NCBI GenBank assembly: GCA_013400115.1
Contig: VXBP01009037.1
Location: 506,022 to 570,021, forward strand
DNA: 64,000 bases
Direction: 5' to 3'
DNA from: Rhinopomastus cyanomelas
Taxonomy: Eukaryota; Chordata; Aves; Bucerotiformes; Rhinopomastidae
Shown in pieces: positions 1-11,196 of this stretch. Every line of letters begins with the position of its first letter. The first letter of the stretch is position 1. A program made the translations under genes and the position numbers. The notes beneath the pieces are model-generated. The model was not told the origin of the DNA and did no database searches. It saw nothing but the letters and a program-made list of their open reading frames with translations.

Positions 1-540
1 CGCGTTCACGTATCAGCCATCCCGCACAGGCGTCTGAAACCACCCCAGAGCTTCAGCCTCGTTAAAAACGAGCCCCTGTCTGGCGAGCCCTGCGCTGAGT
101 CGCCGCCTTTGCCTCCTCGCCAGCCCGGCAGCTGCCGGGGACACACGAGGCTGCAGCCCGCTGCGATGCCGAGAGACTCTGGCTGGCTTCTCCTCCTCCG
201 CCGGGGCTGGGCTGGAGGGCGGCGCTCGGAGCTGCGGGGAGGCTGCTGGCGCGTAACTGGATCGGGGTCGTTGAGGGACTGGGGCTGGAGGAGGCTGGGG
301 AGGGCGGCAGTGTGGGGGCTACCACTCGTGCGACCTCCTTGCCCCAAGGTGTTATTTACAGACCGGTAGGGGCTGCAGCAGAGCTCCCAGAGCAGCTGTG
401 TCCCCCCTTCTCAAGGCAGGTGCAGCCAGTGGGGTTTGGGCTGAGCTGCAGAGCTGGAAACGCTTAGAGCTCTGACTTTTGGGGATGGAGGAGGGTTGGT
501 TGCAGCAGTTTGTCTCGTGACTGGTTTGTGCCTGGTTAGG
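1..540. other. single-copy GC-rich sequence
   Basis: No CR1 and no recognisable exon. Open frames on both strands are the kind expected from high G+C. CpGs are moderately frequent around 100-250. Confidence 0.5.
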
Positions 541-850
541 TCACAGAATCATTTTGGGGGGAAGAGACCTCCAAGATCATCCAGGTCAACCATGACCCCA
601 CCCTGCCCACCAAACCCTGTTCCCCGGGGCTACATCAACTTGCTCTTTGGAACCCCTCTGAGGATGGAGACTCCCCCCATCCCTGGGCAGCCTGTTCCCT
701 CCCCTGACCACTCTGTCAGGGCAGAGATTGCTCCTGATGTCCAGCCTAATCCTCTTTTGGCACATCTTGAGGCTGTTGCCTCTTGTTCCTTCACTGGTGA
801 CTGGGGAGAAGAGGCTGACACCCACCTCACTCCACCCTCCTTGTAGACCC
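541..850 (-). mobile_element. CR1 LINE 3' end, group E
   Basis: Read on the minus strand this is a 5'-truncated CR1. Its 3' tail is at 541 (complement of tgattctgtga), followed by the complement of the gacctccaagatcatcc block and of the ccatcc/gttgatgtagcc region. It matches the plus-strand copy at 47,010-47,296. Divergence from group A suggests an older insertion. Confidence 0.88.
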
Positions 851-2329
851 TGTGGTTGAATGTGGTTTCCCAGCAAGTCAGTCCCTCTGGGCTGGACTGA
901 GCAGCTGCTGTTAGTGATGGGCAGGGTGCAGCAAGATCCACCTGCTGCTTGCACAGCTGGCAGCTCCAGAGCTCCTGCCTTTCTGGAGGAGAAGCCTGGG
1001 GAGGATGAGGCTGCCCTCAGGGGTGAGCAGGCTCTTCAAGTCATCTCCACATGACCCACTAGGGGTGGGTGGATGTAAAACTGAGACTGAGCTTCTGAAC
1101 TGGTAACAGGGCTGCACCGTTGGGACTGGGACCTGGCCAGTGGCTTTATTGCTTGTGCTTGTTGTTGATTAAATGCTGGAGCATCTGCTGGTGCTCAGAG
1201 CAGCAGTGGTGTGACCTCCTCTTATGATTCTTCTAATGAAGTGTGAGGTGAGAGCTTCTAGGGGGAGAAAGCAGATGGCTGTGGTTCTGCGGAACCTCTG
1301 GAGGGTCGGGGAGTAGAGACTCTGTGGGGTGGGCTGGGCTGTGCAGCCGTCGGAGCTCAGCTCGGGGCAGCTGGACCAAGCGAAGGCTGTGGGCTGGAGA
1401 GGGGAGCAGCCCTCTGTCCTGCTGGCAGGAGGAGAAAGTCTGGCCCAAACCTCCTCACAGAGGGCCCCTCTGCCGAGCTCTCTTCCAGCGTCACCCGGAC
1501 CGGGGGTCTCAGCCTGCTTGTGGTGGTGGGTAGATACGAGCTTGGGGTGTGTTAACGGGGCGACTCCTGCCTGTGATTTGAAGGGACTGAGCTGTTGTCC
1601 TCTGCTCTGGTTGTGCAAGGGGAGCGTGATCCTCCCCGTCCGTGCTGGGCTGTCGTGAGCCAAGGCACCGCTGCCAGCCTCTGCAAAGCCCTGCGGCATC
1701 TCGGATGCTCCCGCCGGTGTTTGAGCACCCAGAGCGATCTCACGATGCTGCTGGCTGCTCTGCCCCTGGGCAGGTCGCCCCGGCAGCTCTAGGTCCAGTC
1801 CCCAGGGCCACTGTGCCCTGAGCAGGGGCATGGCAACCGCAGCACTTCAGGAATTAAACCCGGATGAGGACCCGGGGTTGTTTTGCTGGAGACAAAGCTC
1901 TTCCTGCAGCAAATGGAAACCCAACCAATAGACATGGAAATGAGGGCGTCGGGAGCCCGCGCTGCTGATTTAATGCTGCTTGTTCAAGGCCGCGTGTCTG
2001 TCTCCATAGATCCTGGGAAGGGATAATGTTTTATAGGGAGCAGTGTGAAAGCCAAGGGAAGGCGACTTCGCCAGCTCACACGGCAACTTGGTGAGTGATT
2101 GAGGGTGTCAGCAGCCGAGCTGGGCTTCCTCTGACGGCTCCTGTCAGCGCTGCAGCTTCTTTGTGACGGCTTCACTGACACCCAGGAGGGCTGAGGCTCA
2201 GATCTGAGCTGCTCTTCCGAGGCTCCCCTCATCTCCAACCACCATTCAACCTCCTCCAGCCCCTTAGAGAGCTGTTCCAGCGAGTGTTGTCAAAAACCCA
2301 GTTCAATGCAACCATCAGGGGCTCGTGCT
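851..2329. other. single-copy sequence, no gene seen
   Basis: About 1.5 kb without CR1 similarity. A 220-codon minus-strand open frame (1169-1831) has no domain, signal or compositional pattern I recognise and is treated as chance. Confidence 0.45.
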
Positions 2330-2868
2330 CACCAGTACTCAGCACTGGGGAGGCTGCACCTTGAGGACTGGGCCCAGCTCCTTGGACCTCAGTCCAAGGG
2401 AGACATCAGGGAGGCTGGAGTGAGGGCAGAGGAGGGCAACGAAGCTGGGAAGGGCCTGGAGAATCAATGTGATGGGGAGAGTTTGAGAGAGCTGGGGCTG
2501 GTTAGTTGGAGGAAGAGGAGGCTGAGGGGAGACCTCATAGCTCTCTGCAGCTCTCTGTAAGGACCCTGCAGAGATGCTGGTGCTGGGCTCTGCTCACAGG
2601 TCATTGGTGACAGGAGCAGAGGGAAGGGCTTCAGGCTGCACCAGGGGAAGGTCAGATTGGCCATCAGGAAGAGATTCTTCCTGGAGAGAGTGGTCAGGGA
2701 CTGGGCTGGGCTGCCCAGGGTGGGGGTTGAGTCCCCATCCCTGGATGAGTTTAAAAGTCGCTGAGATGTGGTGCTGGGGGTCTGGTTTGGGGGTGACCTT
2801 GCAGAGTGGGGTTGGTGGTTGGACTGGATGATCCCAGAGGTCTTTTCCAACCTGAGTGATTCTATGAT
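2330..2868 (+). mobile_element. CR1 LINE, group B, 3' complete
   Basis: 5'-truncated CR1 starting in ORF2 (tactcagcactggggaggctg) and running through the group B blocks to an intact tail ending tgattctatgat at 2868. Roughly the last 540 bp of the element. The ORF2 C-terminal frame is broken, so it is a dead copy. One of the best reference copies of group B here. Confidence 0.93.
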
Positions 2869-3496
2869 CCAGCCCAAGGAAGCTGGCTGGTAGCTCCTAC
2901 CTTCTCACACCATGAGGGTCTTCCCAGTGCCCCTACAGCCAGCCTGGATGGTGCCTGCCTTTGTGTGTTTCTCTTGCAAGAGCCACAGGAGAGCAGGGGG
3001 AGATGAAGCAGCAGCTGTCTTTGGTGAGGAAGTGTGTGGATGAAGGTGTCTCTAGCTTCCTCGGCAGCGGCAATCCTGCGAACGGCTACGGATGAGTCTG
3101 AGGGCTGCCGCTGCATCCATATTCATGGCCATCCTGAAATATCCCAGAGCCAGAGTCGCTGCTGGGAGAGCGAGAAATTAAGGTGACTTTGGTAATCAAG
3201 GCAGCGCCTCCCCCGTGCAGACTCCTGACAGCTGTGGTGCTGCCTTTGGCTGCAGAAACACAGGGAGGGTGCTGGGGCTGGTGGCCAAGGGTGCTGCTGC
3301 TCTGCGAGGACAGCACTTAGCTCTTCACATCAGTGCTGGTGCTGCTCTGGCTTGGCAGAGGAGGAGCTTGTTGGCCTCTCGTATGCAGGGATGTTGATGC
3401 AGAGGTGCTTCTTCCCCAGGCTGGCTGTAAGGGGCAGTAAGAAGACCCTCCACAGTGTGGGAAGGTGGGAGGTACCAGCCAGCCTCCTTGGGCTGG
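2869..3496. other. single-copy sequence, no gene seen
   Basis: No CR1 blocks and no recognisable coding or RNA feature. Confidence 0.45.
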
Positions 3497-3678
3497 ATCA
3501 CAGAACTGCTCTGGTTGGAAAAGCCCCCTGGGATCGTGGAGTCCAACCACCTACCCCCGAGGTCTACAAGACCCACTCTCCAACGTCACCCCCAAATCAG
3601 ATCCCCAGCACCTCATCCAAATGATCTTTAGCCTCACCCAAGGATGGTGACTCAACCTCCTCCCTGGGAAGGTGGGTC
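3497..3678 (-). mobile_element. CR1 LINE 3' end, group B-like, diverged
   Basis: Minus-strand tail at 3497 (complement of agttctgtgat), then complements of cttttccaacc, ggtgctgggga and ccatccttgggtgag. Short and more diverged than the B copies at 2.3 and 11.2 kb. Confidence 0.8.
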
Positions 3679-3837
3679 CCTTCACAGCAGCCCTCAAACT
3701 GTGAGGGGGTCAGTGCTGCTGCTCTTGCTGCAGGGGCTGGTCGAATGTTCTCCCAGCCTGAAACGAGAGACAGAGGCAGGAGCATCTCTGCTCCTTGAAA
3801 AGCCCGAGTCAGCTCCTGCCGGTCTGTGGGGAGCCTT

Positions 3838-3893
3838 GATGTCCCTTCCCATCCCTAATGACTGGATCTAGGGGATCCTGCTGTGGCTGGGAG
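3838..3893 (+). mobile_element. CR1 fragment spanning the fused 3' dimer junction
   Basis: Only about 56 bp of group A, from gtcccttcccatccctaat directly into gactggatctaggggatcc, then breaking off. In ordinary copies these two blocks lie in the opposite order, so this marks the tandem-duplicated 3' end variant described in the findings. Confidence 0.75.
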
Positions 3894-4586
3894 CTGGACC
3901 TGTCACAGCTGCTGTTTCTGGCTGCCGCTGTCGCTGCGTTTCCAGAGCTTTCTGAAGCTCTGAAGAACCCCGTTAGCCCCACCGTGGCGACTGCTCCCCT
4001 TGGAACTGGTGGGAGAGTTGAAATCCCACCTGCGAGACCCCCTCAGATCGGGGAGGTAAGGTGGCCCTGGGGTGGGTGGCCAGGGCAGCGGAGGTGGCGG
4101 AGCGGCTCTCTGTGGCCGTAGCAAGGCTGCGTGAGGAGCTGAGGGAGCCGACGGGCCGGAGCTCCCCGCAGAGCGATGCGGTCCCTGTTGTGCCGCAGCG
4201 AAGCACTGGGTGACCTTCAGCGCCGCTCTCTGCGAGCGATGGCCCGTGCTGGCCGCCGGGGTGTTTGGGGCTTCCAGCTTTGTCTGGACCACCGAAAGGC
4301 CGACCAGCTGCTCGTTTGTTCCAGGAGCCGGCCAAGTCCTGCACCTCACGGGGCTTTGCCTGCTGCGGGGTCCCAGGCGCTGCCGCCGACAGGGTTTGCT
4401 GCTCCGTGAGCAAGGCCACGGGGGCTAATGGCCTCTTGGGGTGCCTTCACCTTTCCCCCAGGCATCGCCTTGTTCTCCCAGGCTGGGCCGTTTCCAGAGC
4501 ATCTGCAGTGCCCTGTCCCAGTCCAGCTCCATCTCAGCAGGTTCACAGCTGCTCCTTCGGAAACGGGGCTTTTGAGGTCATCGCAT
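3894..4586. other. single-copy GC-rich sequence
   Basis: CpG-rich in 4070-4400. Open frames run through on both strands, but no protein family is recognisable. Confidence 0.4.
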
Positions 4587-4680
4587 GACCCCGGAGCGTT
4601 AGGGATCGGAAGGGACCTTGGAAGATCCCCCAGTGCAGTCCCCCTGCTGGAGCAGGGTCCCGAGAGCAGAACCAGAGCAG
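4587..4680 (-). mobile_element. CR1 3'-terminal fragment
   Basis: Complement of the ggtcccttccgatccctaacgctcc end followed by the complement of ccctgctccagcaggggg. About 90 bp only; no ORF2 part survives. Confidence 0.78.
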
Positions 4681-4842
4681 CAGCCGCCGGGCTGTGGAGT
4701 CGGTGCAGGTCAGCCTGAAGGACACAGGAGGGATGGGGTTAATGTTAGACCAGGGTGGAAATGTGGGGGTCTGCCCTGCTTTAGCAAAAGGCAGCCAGGC
4801 TGCGGCTGCTCCGGGTCCTTGGGGATTAGCCTTCTGCCAAAA

Positions 4843-5176
4843 TGAGCAGAGGGGACCTTCTAGGGACCTTCTAGCCCCTGAGAGGGGCTGTCAGAGGGCT
4901 GGGGAATGACAGGATGAGGGGTCCTGGTGTGAAGCTGGGAAAGGGCAGAGGGAGGCTGGGCAGGTGGGAAAAGGTCTGGAACCTGAGTTGGGGGATCCCT
5001 GGAACAGGCTGCCCAGAGAAGGGGTGCAGGCCCCATCCCTGGAGCCATCCAAAGTCAGGCTGGCTGGGGCTCTGGGCAACCGGGTCTGGGGAGTGCTGGC
5101 CCTGCTGGGTGCAGAGTGGTTGGACTGGGTGCTTGTGGAGGTCCCTTCCCACCCAACACAGTCTGTGGTTCCATGG
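4843..5176 (+). mobile_element. CR1 LINE 3' end, group C
   Basis: Plus-strand copy with gggaccttctag, gatccctggaacaggctgccc, ccccatccctggagcc and gaggtcccttcccaccc, ending with a degenerate tail (tctgtggttcc). It aligns block by block with 35,735-36,153 and with the minus copy at 40,359-40,653. Older than group A. Confidence 0.9.
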
Positions 5177-5624
5177 AGAAACCCAGCCACAAGCAGGGCG
5201 GTGGTGGGTGCGGAGGGGTACGGAAGGAGCTGCCTCGCCCAAGGGACCGTGTGTGTGGCTGCTGAGGTCCTGGAGCACCCAGGGTGACGCCACGGCTCCC
5301 CATAGGGTCGGGCAGACACACTATGGCATGAGGCTGCAGGAGTGTTCCTGGAGGTTTGCAGTGGGGGAATGACCAGGGATTGAACAGCCCCTTGCAGTCC
5401 CGCGAGCAAGAGCAGCAGGATGGAGCCACGAAGACAACGAGGGGAAGAGCACGGGCTGTTCTGTGGGGTGCAGCCAGCACAGGGGGCTCTGGCTGCTGCC
5501 TCGCCCCTGGGGAACGTGGGGATGAGCTTCCCCTCAAGGTGACCCCATCCCGGGCAGCGCTGACCCTGCCGGAGAGCTGGTTCTTGGGGGACTCTGTGCA
5601 CAGCAGCAGGGAATGAATAGGCGG

Positions 5625-5634
5625 CTATAAATAG
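5625..5634 (+). promoter_or_regulatory. CTATAAATAG: MEF2 consensus or TATA-like site
   Basis: The ten bases fit the MEF2 consensus YTAWWWWTAR exactly and contain a TATA-box-like TATAAATA, in an otherwise GC-rich setting. A matching gene start downstream is not seen, so function is only suggested. Confidence 0.25.
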
Positions 5635-6817
5635 GTCCCTAAGAATAGGCTCCCTCGCGACGGTGCCAACAGCCAGCACAGCTTTGGGGGGGGCAGTCTG
5701 TGCCTTTGGGCTACCCAAGTGCCATCCTGCTGGCCACCAGGGCCCCCAGGTCCTTTTCTCCAACAGGTCATCCCCACCCTGTCCTGGTCCCTGGGGTTGC
5801 TCTCGCCCGGATGCCAGGGCTCTTGAGGGGTGGCTCTGAGCACCCCCTGAGCAGACGCTGCCCTTTGGCTCCTGCTCCCCAAGAGCTGCAGCTCCCGCGC
5901 AGGAGGCGTCAGGGCAGGAGGAGGTGGTGCAGCTGATCCCCAGCTCGTCTGGAATGGAGCTCGTTTGCCTTTCGCATTAGCGCGGTGTGTAAACAGAGAT
6001 TATGAGGGGATTTAGCGCCTTCTGCCTAGCGGGTGTCTCCGGAGGAGCCAGCAGCCCTGGGGTGCTCCGCGGGGAGGGGTCCTGTGAGTCAGGAGGTCAG
6101 AATGACCTCGGGGGCTCCTGCCAACTGACCTCTACCAAGGGGACCTGCAGGTCCCCCAGCTCTCCTCCGTGCTGGGCTGTTGGGGGGGGGTCGCACCCCA
6201 CGATGTCTGTCTGGCAGGGAAAGGAGCTCTTTGTCTGTAGTTTAACCCCTGCAATCAGGTTTCAGCCCAGTGGGGGCTGCTGGGAGGGCTGGTTTGTGCA
6301 GACCCTGTTCCCAGTGGCCGTGTGAGGTGTCTGTGGTGGTCCCAGTGGCTTAGCCCAGCGCCGCAGCTCCCCATTAGGATTCTGCTTTGTATTCACCACA
6401 GGATGTCGGTCCTTTAACGTCTTCCTGCTCCTCCCACCCTAACGAGACCCCTGTTAGGCTCTCACGTAACAAAGGCTGAAGATCACCATCCCCACAACCA
6501 GGGCTGGGTCCCGATGTCCCCTCCCATGGGTTTGGAGCCTCTCCAGGCCCTTGGAGCTGCGTGGACGTGAGGGGTCACTGCTGCAGGGCGCCGGAGCCTT
6601 GGAGTGCTGAGCCCGGGTGAACAACGATGGGGGTCAGGGAGGCAGGAGGGAGCAGTGGGGCAGCTGAGATGGGGCCAGTCACCCTGAAATCAGGCAGCTC
6701 TGGGCCAAGACTGTGGTTAATCAACCTCTGACTGCTAATGTGCTGGGGCTGTGCGGCTGGAGGGTCTCCGGGGGCTCTAAAGGGGGGACTGCCAAGCTCT
6801 GGACCTGCTGCTTATTC

Positions 6818-6862
6818 AGACCCCTCAACTCCAGAAGGACACAGAGGAGCTGGATCTGCTCC
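6818..6862 (+). mobile_element. CR1 ORF2 scrap (weak)
   Basis: The string cccctcaactccagaaggac resembles the group A ORF2 segment encoding a WAPQ-type motif seen elsewhere in the window. Only about 45 bp match, so this could be a very old remnant. Confidence 0.45.
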
Positions 6863-7667
6863 TTGATGTCTGAAGGCCGATTCCTGCTGAGGTTGGTGCT
6901 GCAGGGCACCTCGGTGGAGCTGGAGCAGCTCCCCGAGAAGATGCTTTCTCCAAGTGCTGATGGAGCAGGGCAATGCTGCAGAGTGGGCTGCTGGGCCACT
7001 GGGGCTCTTTGTTGCCCCAGTAGACCCCTCTAACCTTACTGTGAGACCTCCAGATGCAGACAGCACCACCACTCCTCAGCAGCACCCTTACTGGCCACAC
7101 CAGTACGGGTTTTACTTCACTGGGTGAAGCATCCAACTGCTCTTTGGACCACATAGGGCCAATTGCTCTCTCTAGCTTCTGGCAGCATCCCTGTCCCGTT
7201 CCCATGGCAACGGCGGGGCTGGCAAAGGCTGTCGAGTGCCCTGTTGCCCAGTGCTGGGTTGGGTTTGGCTGAAGCCGTGGTTGTGTCTGTAGGACCTCAC
7301 TAGCTCCGTGGAGCCGCTGGCTGGAGCTGGACGGCCGGTTCACTGGCACCAGGATCCCTCCTGCCCTGGCAGCGCCCTGGCGGCCTGTGGAGCTGCTCGG
7401 CTCCGGGTCTGAGGCAGTGCCGAGCTGCAGAAACCCCCAGGCCGTGCCATGGTGGCGTCAGGGCTGGGGAGTGCCCGGGCAGTGCTCTGCAAAAACCCTC
7501 TTGTGGGGAGCTGCCAGACCTGTGAGGTGAGAGCCTGCCGCAGCTTCCCAGCGATGCTGCCCCCGTTTGCATGGAAGGGGGGGGCCTGCTCTCCAGACCA
7601 GCTCTTCCTTCACGCCTCTGCTGTCAGAGAAGGGCTCCAGAAGGTGCTCAGCACCCACGGCCTTGAT

Positions 7668-8220
7668 TCCAGTTCAGGAGTCCAGTGCTGGGCCCCTCGG
7701 TTCCAGAAGGACACGGAGCTGCTGGAGAGAGCCCAGTGCAGAGCCACAGGGACGATGGTGGGAGGAGAGGCTGAGGGAGCTGGGGCTCTTGGGCTGGCAA
7801 AAAGGAGCCTGAGGGGTGACACCATGGATGTTGATCAATATGGGAAGGAGGGGTGTCAGGAGGATGGAGCCAGGTTCTGCTCAGGGGCACCCAGTGACAG
7901 GACAAGGGGCAGCGGGTGTGAGCTGGAGCAGAGGAGGTTCCACATCAGTGTGAGAAGGACCTTGTTCCCAGTGAGGGTGACAGGGCCCTGGCAGGGGCTG
8001 CAGAGGGGGGTTGTGGAGTCTCCTTCTCTGGAGACATTTCAAACCCTCCTGGCCAGTTCCTGTGTGACTGGATCTGGGTGATCCTGCTGTGGCAGGGGGA
8101 TCTTCCCAGGTCCCTTCCCATCCCTAACCTTCTGGGGTTCTGTGATGGCCCTGCTTGGTGCAGGGGGGATTGGGCTGGATCGTCTTTCGAGGTCCCTTCC
8201 AGTCCCTAACGTTCTGTGAG
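7668..8220 (+). mobile_element. CR1 LINE, group A, with extended 3' end
   Basis: Starts in the ORF2 C-terminal region and runs through the gttgatcaatatg, ctccttctctggagac and ggtcccttcc blocks. After a first complete tail (ttctgtgatgg near 8143) a second 3' end follows, from gcaggggggattgg to gttctgtgag. It therefore has two 3' ends in tandem with the first tail kept between them. The ORF2 frame stays open to about 8081. Confidence 0.93.
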
Positions 8221-8832
8221 AGTCCCCTGCCCCTTTGGACTGGGTCCATCTCTGGAGGACAAACCGCTGCTCGTCAGGAGAGACCCGGCAGCTCCGGCGG
8301 AGCGGGGCCAGCCCGAGGAGCTGCTCCACGGGATGTGACCGAGGTGCCCCCTCGTCCCGCTGGTACCTGGGCGCGTTCCCCCAGAGCCGAGAGCAGCTGC
8401 TCTGCAAAGGGGGGTCCGGGACCGGCCCCCGGCGGCTGTCGGGGTTTCAGATGGAGGCGATCATCGCGTTAGGATAAGGTGCTGCTGTCGCCGCTAATCG
8501 CCGGCAATTTGCCGGGGCTTTGAGAGCTGCGAGTTGTCATTTCAGCCCCTCTGAAGTGTCGGTGAAGGGACAGATAAGGGCTTTATCTGGTAATTCAGCG
8601 AATCCGCTGCTCATTATCTCCTTTGCGGGAAGATCTCTGTGGCTGGTAGCAGCTCGAACGGGAGATTCCACGGAGCTGTTAGAGCTCGTTTCCGTGAGCA
8701 GCTCTGAGCTGACATTTTTCGGGGGAAGAAGACATCCCTTGAAGAGCAGGAACCAGTGTCTGCCCGTCCAGGATGCAGCCGACATCTCCGGCTGATCCCG
8801 CAGTGATAACACAAAGATGATGGAGGGTGTGG
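8221..8832. other. single-copy island with GATA motifs
   Basis: No CR1. CpG-rich in 8270-8450, then lower G+C with a cluster of GATA-type motifs (separate entry). Confidence 0.45.
8471..8620. promoter_or_regulatory. candidate GATA-factor cluster
   Basis: Four GATA-type cores in 150 bp: ggataagg (8472-8479), agataagg (8572-8579) facing ctttatct (8581-8588) as an inverted pair, and ttatctc (8614-8620). The spacing could fit an enhancer bound by GATA factors. No conservation data are available. Confidence 0.3.
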
Positions 8833-9376
8833 AGCGTAGATGTAAAGAGGTTCTCCTCCCCCTCTGCTCTGCCCTGCTGAGACCGCATCTGAGACCAGCT
8901 CTGGGCCCCTCAGCTCCAGAAGGACACTGAGCTTCTGGAAAGACGCCACCACAGAGCCACAGGGATGATGAAGGGAGGGGAGCATCTCCCTGCTGAGGAG
9001 AGGCTGAGGGAGCTGGGGCTCTGGAGCTGCAAAAGAAGGAGCCTGAGGGGTGACCCCATGGGTGTTGATCAATATGTGAAGGGTGGGTGTGAGGAGGGTG
9101 GAGCCAGGCTCTGCTCAGGAGCACCCAGTAGCACCCAGTGACAGGACAAGTGGCAGCTGTCCCCATCTACTCCAACTTCTTCCCACAGAGAGTGGTCAGG
9201 CCCTGGACTGGGCTGCCCAGGGTGGACCCTGAGTCCCCATCCCTGGATGAGTTTAAAAGTGGCTGAGATGTGGTGCTGGGTGATCTGATTTGGGGGTGAC
9301 TTTGTAGAGTGGGGTTGATGGTTGGACTTGATGATCCTGGCGGTCTTTTCCAACCTGAATGATTCAGTGATTCTAG
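8833..9376 (+). mobile_element. chimeric CR1: group A 5' part, group B 3' end
   Basis: The first about 330 bp carry group A blocks (gggcccctcagctccag, gttgatcaatatgtgaagg, cagtgacaggacaag). From about 9175 the sequence is group B (agagtggtcagg, ccatccctggatgagttta, gtcttttccaacctgaa), ending with a tail at 9376. The switch falls at equivalent positions of the two groups. A small duplication of agcaccc sits near 9120. Confidence 0.9.
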
Positions 9377-9710
9377 AAGGGAGTGAGGGCTGTGGGTCTG
9401 TGCAGGAGGGGCTCTCCTGCCTTGTTCATGACTCAGCACAGAAAATAACCCATATGGGGAGAGTGGGGGGTGCTGGACCTGCTGCTCCAGCAGCCTGTTG
9501 ATGCTCCCAGCACAAAGGGAGAGTTTGTGCAGTTCCTGTCCATAGAGAACTGCAGGGGGCTGGAGGGGTGTCCGGCTAGAACAAGCCCTCGGTTTGCTCT
9601 GTGGCCCTGCTGGGCTCAGGAGCGGTGCCTCTGTCCGACAGGCAGGAGTGGGATTTGGGGCTAATGCGGAATCCTTCAGAATGGGGCTGAGCCTGGAGCA
9701 CAGGGGGATG
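9377..9710. other. single-copy spacer
   Basis: About 330 bp without a recognisable feature. Confidence 0.4.
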
Positions 9711-9864
9711 CAGCGAGTGTGACAAATGAGGTTCCGCATCAGTGTGAGAAGGACCTTCTTCCCAGGGAGGGTGCCAGAGCCCTGGCAGGGGCTGCCCAGG
9801 GGGGTTGTGGAGTCTCCTTCTCTGGAGACGTTTCAGATCCACTTGGCCATGTTCCTGTGTGACC
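9711..9864 (+). mobile_element. CR1 group A fragment lacking its 3' end
   Basis: Contains gttccgcatcagtgtgagaa through catgttcctgtgtgac and then stops without the terminal block or tail. CR1 copies are usually truncated at the 5' side, so loss of the 3' end points to a later deletion or rearrangement. Confidence 0.88.
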
Positions 9865-10412
9865 AGAGCCCTGCACCCCCGCCTGCCCTCTGGAGAAGCC
9901 CCTGCCCTGTGCCCAGGCAGAGCTGCTCCCTGGCGAGAGCCTGGCCTTTCCATCCATATCCAGACAGGCACTGAACTGCCCCTTTGCTACCCGGCACGAA
10001 TGGGCTGCCCGCAGCTCGTTGGCCTGGATTTGTTCTCCAGAACTGGTTCATTATCCAGCAGCAGCCTCTTGCTTCCAGCCAGGTAAAAACCCACAGAGCC
10101 TTATGTGAGCAGCTGGAATTCGTGCAGCTGCTGCTTTTAGGGTGAACGAGTCGCAGTGCTGGCTGCTCTGCAGCATCTCCTTCTCCCAAGCTCTTGTCCT
10201 CCTGAGCTGGGCAACTGCCATGACCCCTAGGGTGTGATGCTGGCTGGGGCAGAGCTGCAGGGGGGTGTAAACGGGGCTGGGGTCTGGTCCTGAGTCAGGG
10301 ACAGCCCCTTGGGTATCGCAGGGTTCACTAATGGAGACTCCGCAAGGGTGGCGGGAGGCTGGCAGCTCACTCCTTCCATGAGATGAACCTCCCAAGGCTC
10401 TTGTCTGATGTA
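9865..10412. other. single-copy sequence
   Basis: No repeat or gene recognised. Confidence 0.4.
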
Positions 10413-10681
10413 GCACAGAATCCCAGAGCATCAGGGGTGGGAAGGGACCTCGAGAGATCACCCAGCCCCCTGCCACAGCAGGATCCCCTAGATCCAGTCC
10501 CACAGGAACATGGCCAGGCGGGTATGAAACGTCTCCAGAGAAGGAGACTCCACAACCCCCCTGGGCAGCCCCTGCCGGGGCTCTGGCTCCCTCACTGGGA
10601 AGAAGGTCCTTCTCACACTGGTGTGGAACCTCCTCTGCTCCAGCTCACACCCAGCGTCACTAGGTGCCGCTGAGCAGAGGG
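10413..10681 (-). mobile_element. CR1 LINE 3' end, group A
   Basis: Tail at 10,413 (complement of a tgggattctgtgc-type end), single 3' unit, then ORF2 end. On the minus strand ORF2 stops in the canonical position (Asp-Trp-Ile-stop). This makes it a copy of the sublineage without the 1-bp deletion. Confidence 0.92.
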
Positions 10682-11196
10682 CTCCCACAGGGGACAAGCC
10701 CTGCAGCCACCTGTGGATGACTCCTGCCCGGGTGCACCGCGGCTCCTCCTCTCACTCCGAGGCGAGTGGGAGGTGGCCAGCAGCAGCGGCGCAGCCTTCG
10801 CTCGCAGCCCCCGCAATGGAAGGCGGCTCCGGCGGGAGCTGAGCCGGCGTTTTGCGAGATCTATTTTTAATGTTGGCCAAATATAAACAGCTCCATTACG
10901 GCTCCATTTGCGGCGACAAGCGAGTGAGTTGATTCAGAGTAAATGGAGTCTGAGCTGCCCCCTCCCCGGCACCTCGGGCTCGTGCCCGGCGAGACCTGCT
11001 CTCGTGGTCCCGGGCAACTTGTTCTGGGGGAGAGAAATCAGCGTGAAGCAGCCCTGCCAGGACGGGCTGGGGTGGCACTGCTCCTCCACATCTTCCTTGG
11101 TTTGTGTAAAGGAAGGAAAAGGCTCCCGAAACATCGACGTGAGAAGCTGGATGACGATGGAGAGACTTGAATGTCGGGCACCCCGGGGAGAGAGCT
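10682..11196. other. single-copy sequence with AT-rich core
   Basis: GC-rich flanks around an AT-rich segment (10,855-10,950) that carries the MEF2/FOX-like motifs listed separately. Confidence 0.45.
10861..10889 (+). promoter_or_regulatory. candidate MEF2 and FOX sites
   Basis: ctatttttaa (10,861-10,870) is an exact MEF2 consensus and ataaaca (10,882-10,888) a forkhead-type core, in a short AT-rich patch between GC-rich flanks. This is a plausible conserved noncoding element, not demonstrated. Confidence 0.25.

Larger units (their letters stand above)
5177..7667. other. 2.5-kb single-copy island
   Basis: Almost free of CR1. It holds a TATA/MEF2-like site at 5625-5634 and one weak CR1 scrap at 6818-6862, listed separately. 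No exon, RNA gene or further repeat is recognised. Confidence 0.45.

Noticed and set aside
1169..1831. 220-codon minus-strand open frame in single-copy sequence
   Set aside because: No domain, signal peptide or compositional sign of coding; conservation data would be needed.
4891..5763. 290-codon minus-strand open frame
   Set aside because: It is antisense to a group C CR1 over its C-terminal third and lacks recognisable motifs.
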